A stretch of DNA of 52,226 nucleotides from an uncultured Selenomonadales bacterium (GTDB lineage Bacteria > Bacillota > Negativicutes > Selenomonadales > Selenomonadaceae). The notes beneath the pieces are model-generated. The model had not been told where the DNA came from. It searched no databases and saw only the letters and a program-made list of their open reading frames with translations. The first letter of the stretch is position 1. The number at the start of each line of letters is the position of its first letter. Shown here piece by piece: positions 50,587 through 52,226 of this stretch. The position numbers and the translations under genes were made by a program. The stretch covers positions 1 through 52,226 of the forward strand of contig CAMHCS010000017.1 in the NCBI GenBank assembly GCA_946183785.1, written 5' to 3'.

Positions 50587-50610
50587 TATGGGTAAAAATT
50601 TACCCATAAC
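50587..50610. promoter_or_regulatory. palindromic operator candidate
   Basis: TTATGGGTAAA and TTTACCCATAA form perfect 11-bp arms around AA, covering the -35 area of the operon promoter. This is the expected form and place for an operator of the WYL regulator. Confidence 0.65.
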
Positions 50611-50805
50611 TATGGAAACCGTCGCCTCTGTATAGACCGCCGGATCCCACTTCCGCCTCTTCGTATGCCCCGACATCCGTCGCCCGCACTCAGACAAGCG
50701 CAAAGAAAATCGAACAAGAAAAAAAATGTTGCGGGTACAATCCCCATTTTGCAGATTTCGGTTTTGAGATATTACTCCGGCCATTAGATATCGCCATACT
50801 GCCCT

Positions 50806-50840
50806 CCCTAACGGGGAGTCCAGTGGACTCCCCGTTAGGG
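50806..50840. repeat. 35-nt palindrome with 17-bp perfect arms
   Basis: CCCTAACGGGGAGTCCA (50806-50822) and its exact reverse complement (50824-50840) flank one G. It has no T-run, so it is not a standard terminator; it could be a repeat element or a recombination remnant. Confidence 0.8.
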
Positions 50841-50906
50841 GACCGCTTTAGTGGTAGGTGATGTTTCCACGACGTAACGCTTACGTCAACAGGTACGCTT
50901 TCAAAA

Positions 50907-50952
50907 CCTCATCCACCGGCTTCGCCGGTCCCCCTTCCCCATAGGGGAAGGC
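50907..50952. repeat. interspersed repeat, copy B
   Basis: CCTCATCCACCGGCTTCGCC then GGTCCCCCTTCCCC and GGGGAAGGC; same two-hairpin element and orientation as 21238-21286. Confidence 0.8.
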
Positions 50953-51099
50953 TTGAGTTCGTGAATTTTTGTGGCCGAAGTAATAGCTAGACTTGCATCA
51001 TAATTGTAGAAAAATGATATGCGGAGGCAGGAATTTAGTCTCAGATGTCGAATATTTTATGTATCGAATTCTTATAGGGTAAGTTCAGAAAGTGATGAG

Positions 51100-52226
51100 G
51101 TGATACTGTGTTATTTGGAAAATGCGAAGCGAAATCTGTGGACGGGTTCGGTGGCCTGCAGGATATTTATTAAAAATTTCCAGGCAGACAGTGAACACCT
51201 AGCCGACAGCCTGCTGATTTCCAAGCGGGACATTCCGCAGGAGCCCGGAATCTCGAATCTGGTCGATGGAATCAACCAAAGAATCCAAGCTGCTGTGGAT
51301 GCGGCGGAGCAAGAAACGTATAAGCTCAGTCTTGTAAACCAAATCATCCATTCCGGCCTGTGGACCATGTACTTTGACGCGAAAGGTGAGATTGAACAGG
51401 TCGTATGGAGCGATGATTTTCGTCGCATGACGGGCTTCCACGGGATTTCGGATTTCCCCAATACGTTGAACGCCTGGACAGATCGCCTGCACCCTGAAGA
51501 TAAGGATGCAACCTTGGCTGCCTTCGGAGACACGATTGCAGACAGAACCAACCAAACAAAATACGATGTGAATTACCGGCTGCAGACGGCTTCCGGCGAG
51601 TACCGCTGGTTCCGTGCGGCGGGAGAGCTGAAAAGAACCGCCTCCGGGGTTCCGGAGATATTTTTGGGAATTTTCGTGGATATTACAGACCAAAGGGAAA
51701 AGGAAATCCAATTAAAGATTGAGCGGGAACGTCATACGGCCATTGACATGACCCTGTCCGAAGGCTCTTGGAGCATGAATGTTGTCGGCAAAGATCCCTC
51801 CAACCCGAATAATCCGTTTTGGTGGTCCCAGCAGTTCAGAAAACTCCTGGGATACAGGGATGAATCGGATTTCCCCAACACGCTGAACTCCTGGAGCGAT
51901 AAGCTGCATCCGGAGGACAAGCAAAAAGCGTTGAACGCCTTTGCCGCCCATGTAAGCGATTACAGCGGGAATACCCCTTTTCATCTCGAATACCGGCTGC
52001 AGCATAAAAACGGGGAATATCGTTGGTTCAAAGCGGTAGGGGAAACCGTGCGTGAAAGTGACGGAACGCCCATCGTGGTCGCAGGCTCTATTTTGGATAT
52101 CACGGAAGAGAAAAACAAATTGCGCTTCAATAAAGATATGGGAGACCATTTGAATCAGCTCATCCAGGGAGTTACTGTGAAACATTTATCCACACCTTGT
52201 AAAAAGGCGCAGACTTCCCCTACATC
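51100..52226 (+). pseudogene. damaged PAS-domain (chemotaxis-receptor-like) gene, runs off the window
   Basis: From 51100 the plus strand reads without a stop to the window end. Two tandem PAS/PAC units are clear: WSDDFRRMTGFHGISDFPNT, LHPEDKDATLAAF, YDVNYRLQTASGEYRWFRAA and DITDQ; then FWWSQQFRKLLGYRDESDFP, LHPEDKQKAL, YRLQHKNGEYRWFKAVGE and SILDITEEK. Such units occur in methyl-accepting chemotaxis proteins of this group. The 5' end looks broken: a better start (GTG at 51108 after GAGG) opens VLFGKCEAKSVDGFGGLQ in another frame that stops at 51171. The last 15 codons (after LIQGVT) no longer look like the expected receptor sequence. Confidence 0.65.

Larger units (their letters stand above)
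50611..51099. other. intergenic stretch with palindrome and repeat
   Basis: About 0.5 kb without a recognised gene between the operon promoter and the damaged PAS gene; it holds the 35-nt palindrome at 50806-50840, GACGTAA-CGC-TTACGTC near 50871, and the interspersed repeat at 50907-50952. Confidence 0.5.

Overview
The window (about 52 kb, GC-rich in its housekeeping part) looks like the chromosome of a diderm Firmicute of the Negativicutes (Selenomonadales-like). It combines outer-membrane features (a subtilisin autotransporter, a TolC-family channel, periplasmic adaptors) with Firmicute features (PolC-type polymerase sequences, a perfect catabolite-responsive-element match, the uvrC-plsY-der-DUF512-miaB gene order). 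No rRNA, tRNA or CRISPR array was seen.

Layout. (1) 1-3.3 kb: a secreted M48 metalloprotease, a WYL-regulator remnant, a 68-aa and a 179-aa unknown protein, and a probable antisense-side small RNA. (2) 3.3-10.5 kb: an accessory stretch with two tyrosine recombinases, one serine recombinase, two small mobile-element-type orphan genes, and about 2.7 kb without a convincing gene. That gap holds an 18-bp-arm AT-rich palindrome, a degenerate repeat array, a chain of small hairpins and many GCGAGAGCGC-type palindromes. (3) 10.5-28.5 kb, all minus strand: a peptide secretion locus. Two adaptors, a C39 peptidase-ABC exporter, a second ABC exporter, an ECF sigma factor and a TolC channel form one operon. 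Downstream lie five double-glycine-leader proteins, a small leader-like protein, a lipoprotein, a symporter with a fused ATPase-like domain, and a subtilisin autotransporter. Four copies of one promoter sequence sit in front of the peptide genes, and a cre site sits in front of the export operon. (4) 28.6-38 kb: housekeeping genes, namely malate dehydrogenase, rubredoxin (a 55-aa gene), uvrC, plsY, der, the PDZ/DUF512 protein, miaB and a secreted class-3 lipase. (5) 38-40.5 kb, plus strand: a DUF4143-type ATPase and a secreted von Willebrand A protein. (6) 40.6-50.6 kb, minus strand: an AT-richer eight-gene operon of WYL regulator, HD hydrolase, PolC-derived protein lacking the catalytic aspartates, uracil-DNA-glycosylase-like protein, FtsZ-like protein without the GTPase signature, a second aspartate-less PolC-derived protein, a PHP-PolC polymerase core with all three aspartates, and an unknown protein with a nuclease-like motif. 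(7) 50.6-52.2 kb: repeats and a damaged PAS-domain (chemotaxis-receptor-like) gene running off the end.

The strongest candidate for an undescribed system is the PolC/FtsZ-like operon at 40.7-50.5 kb. Its gene content suggests DNA synthesis or repair under a WYL repressor with a palindromic operator, perhaps mobile-element replication or anti-phage defence; this is inference. The second candidate is the secretion locus, which exports unusually large (roughly 80-100 residue) leader peptides with no modification enzyme in sight.
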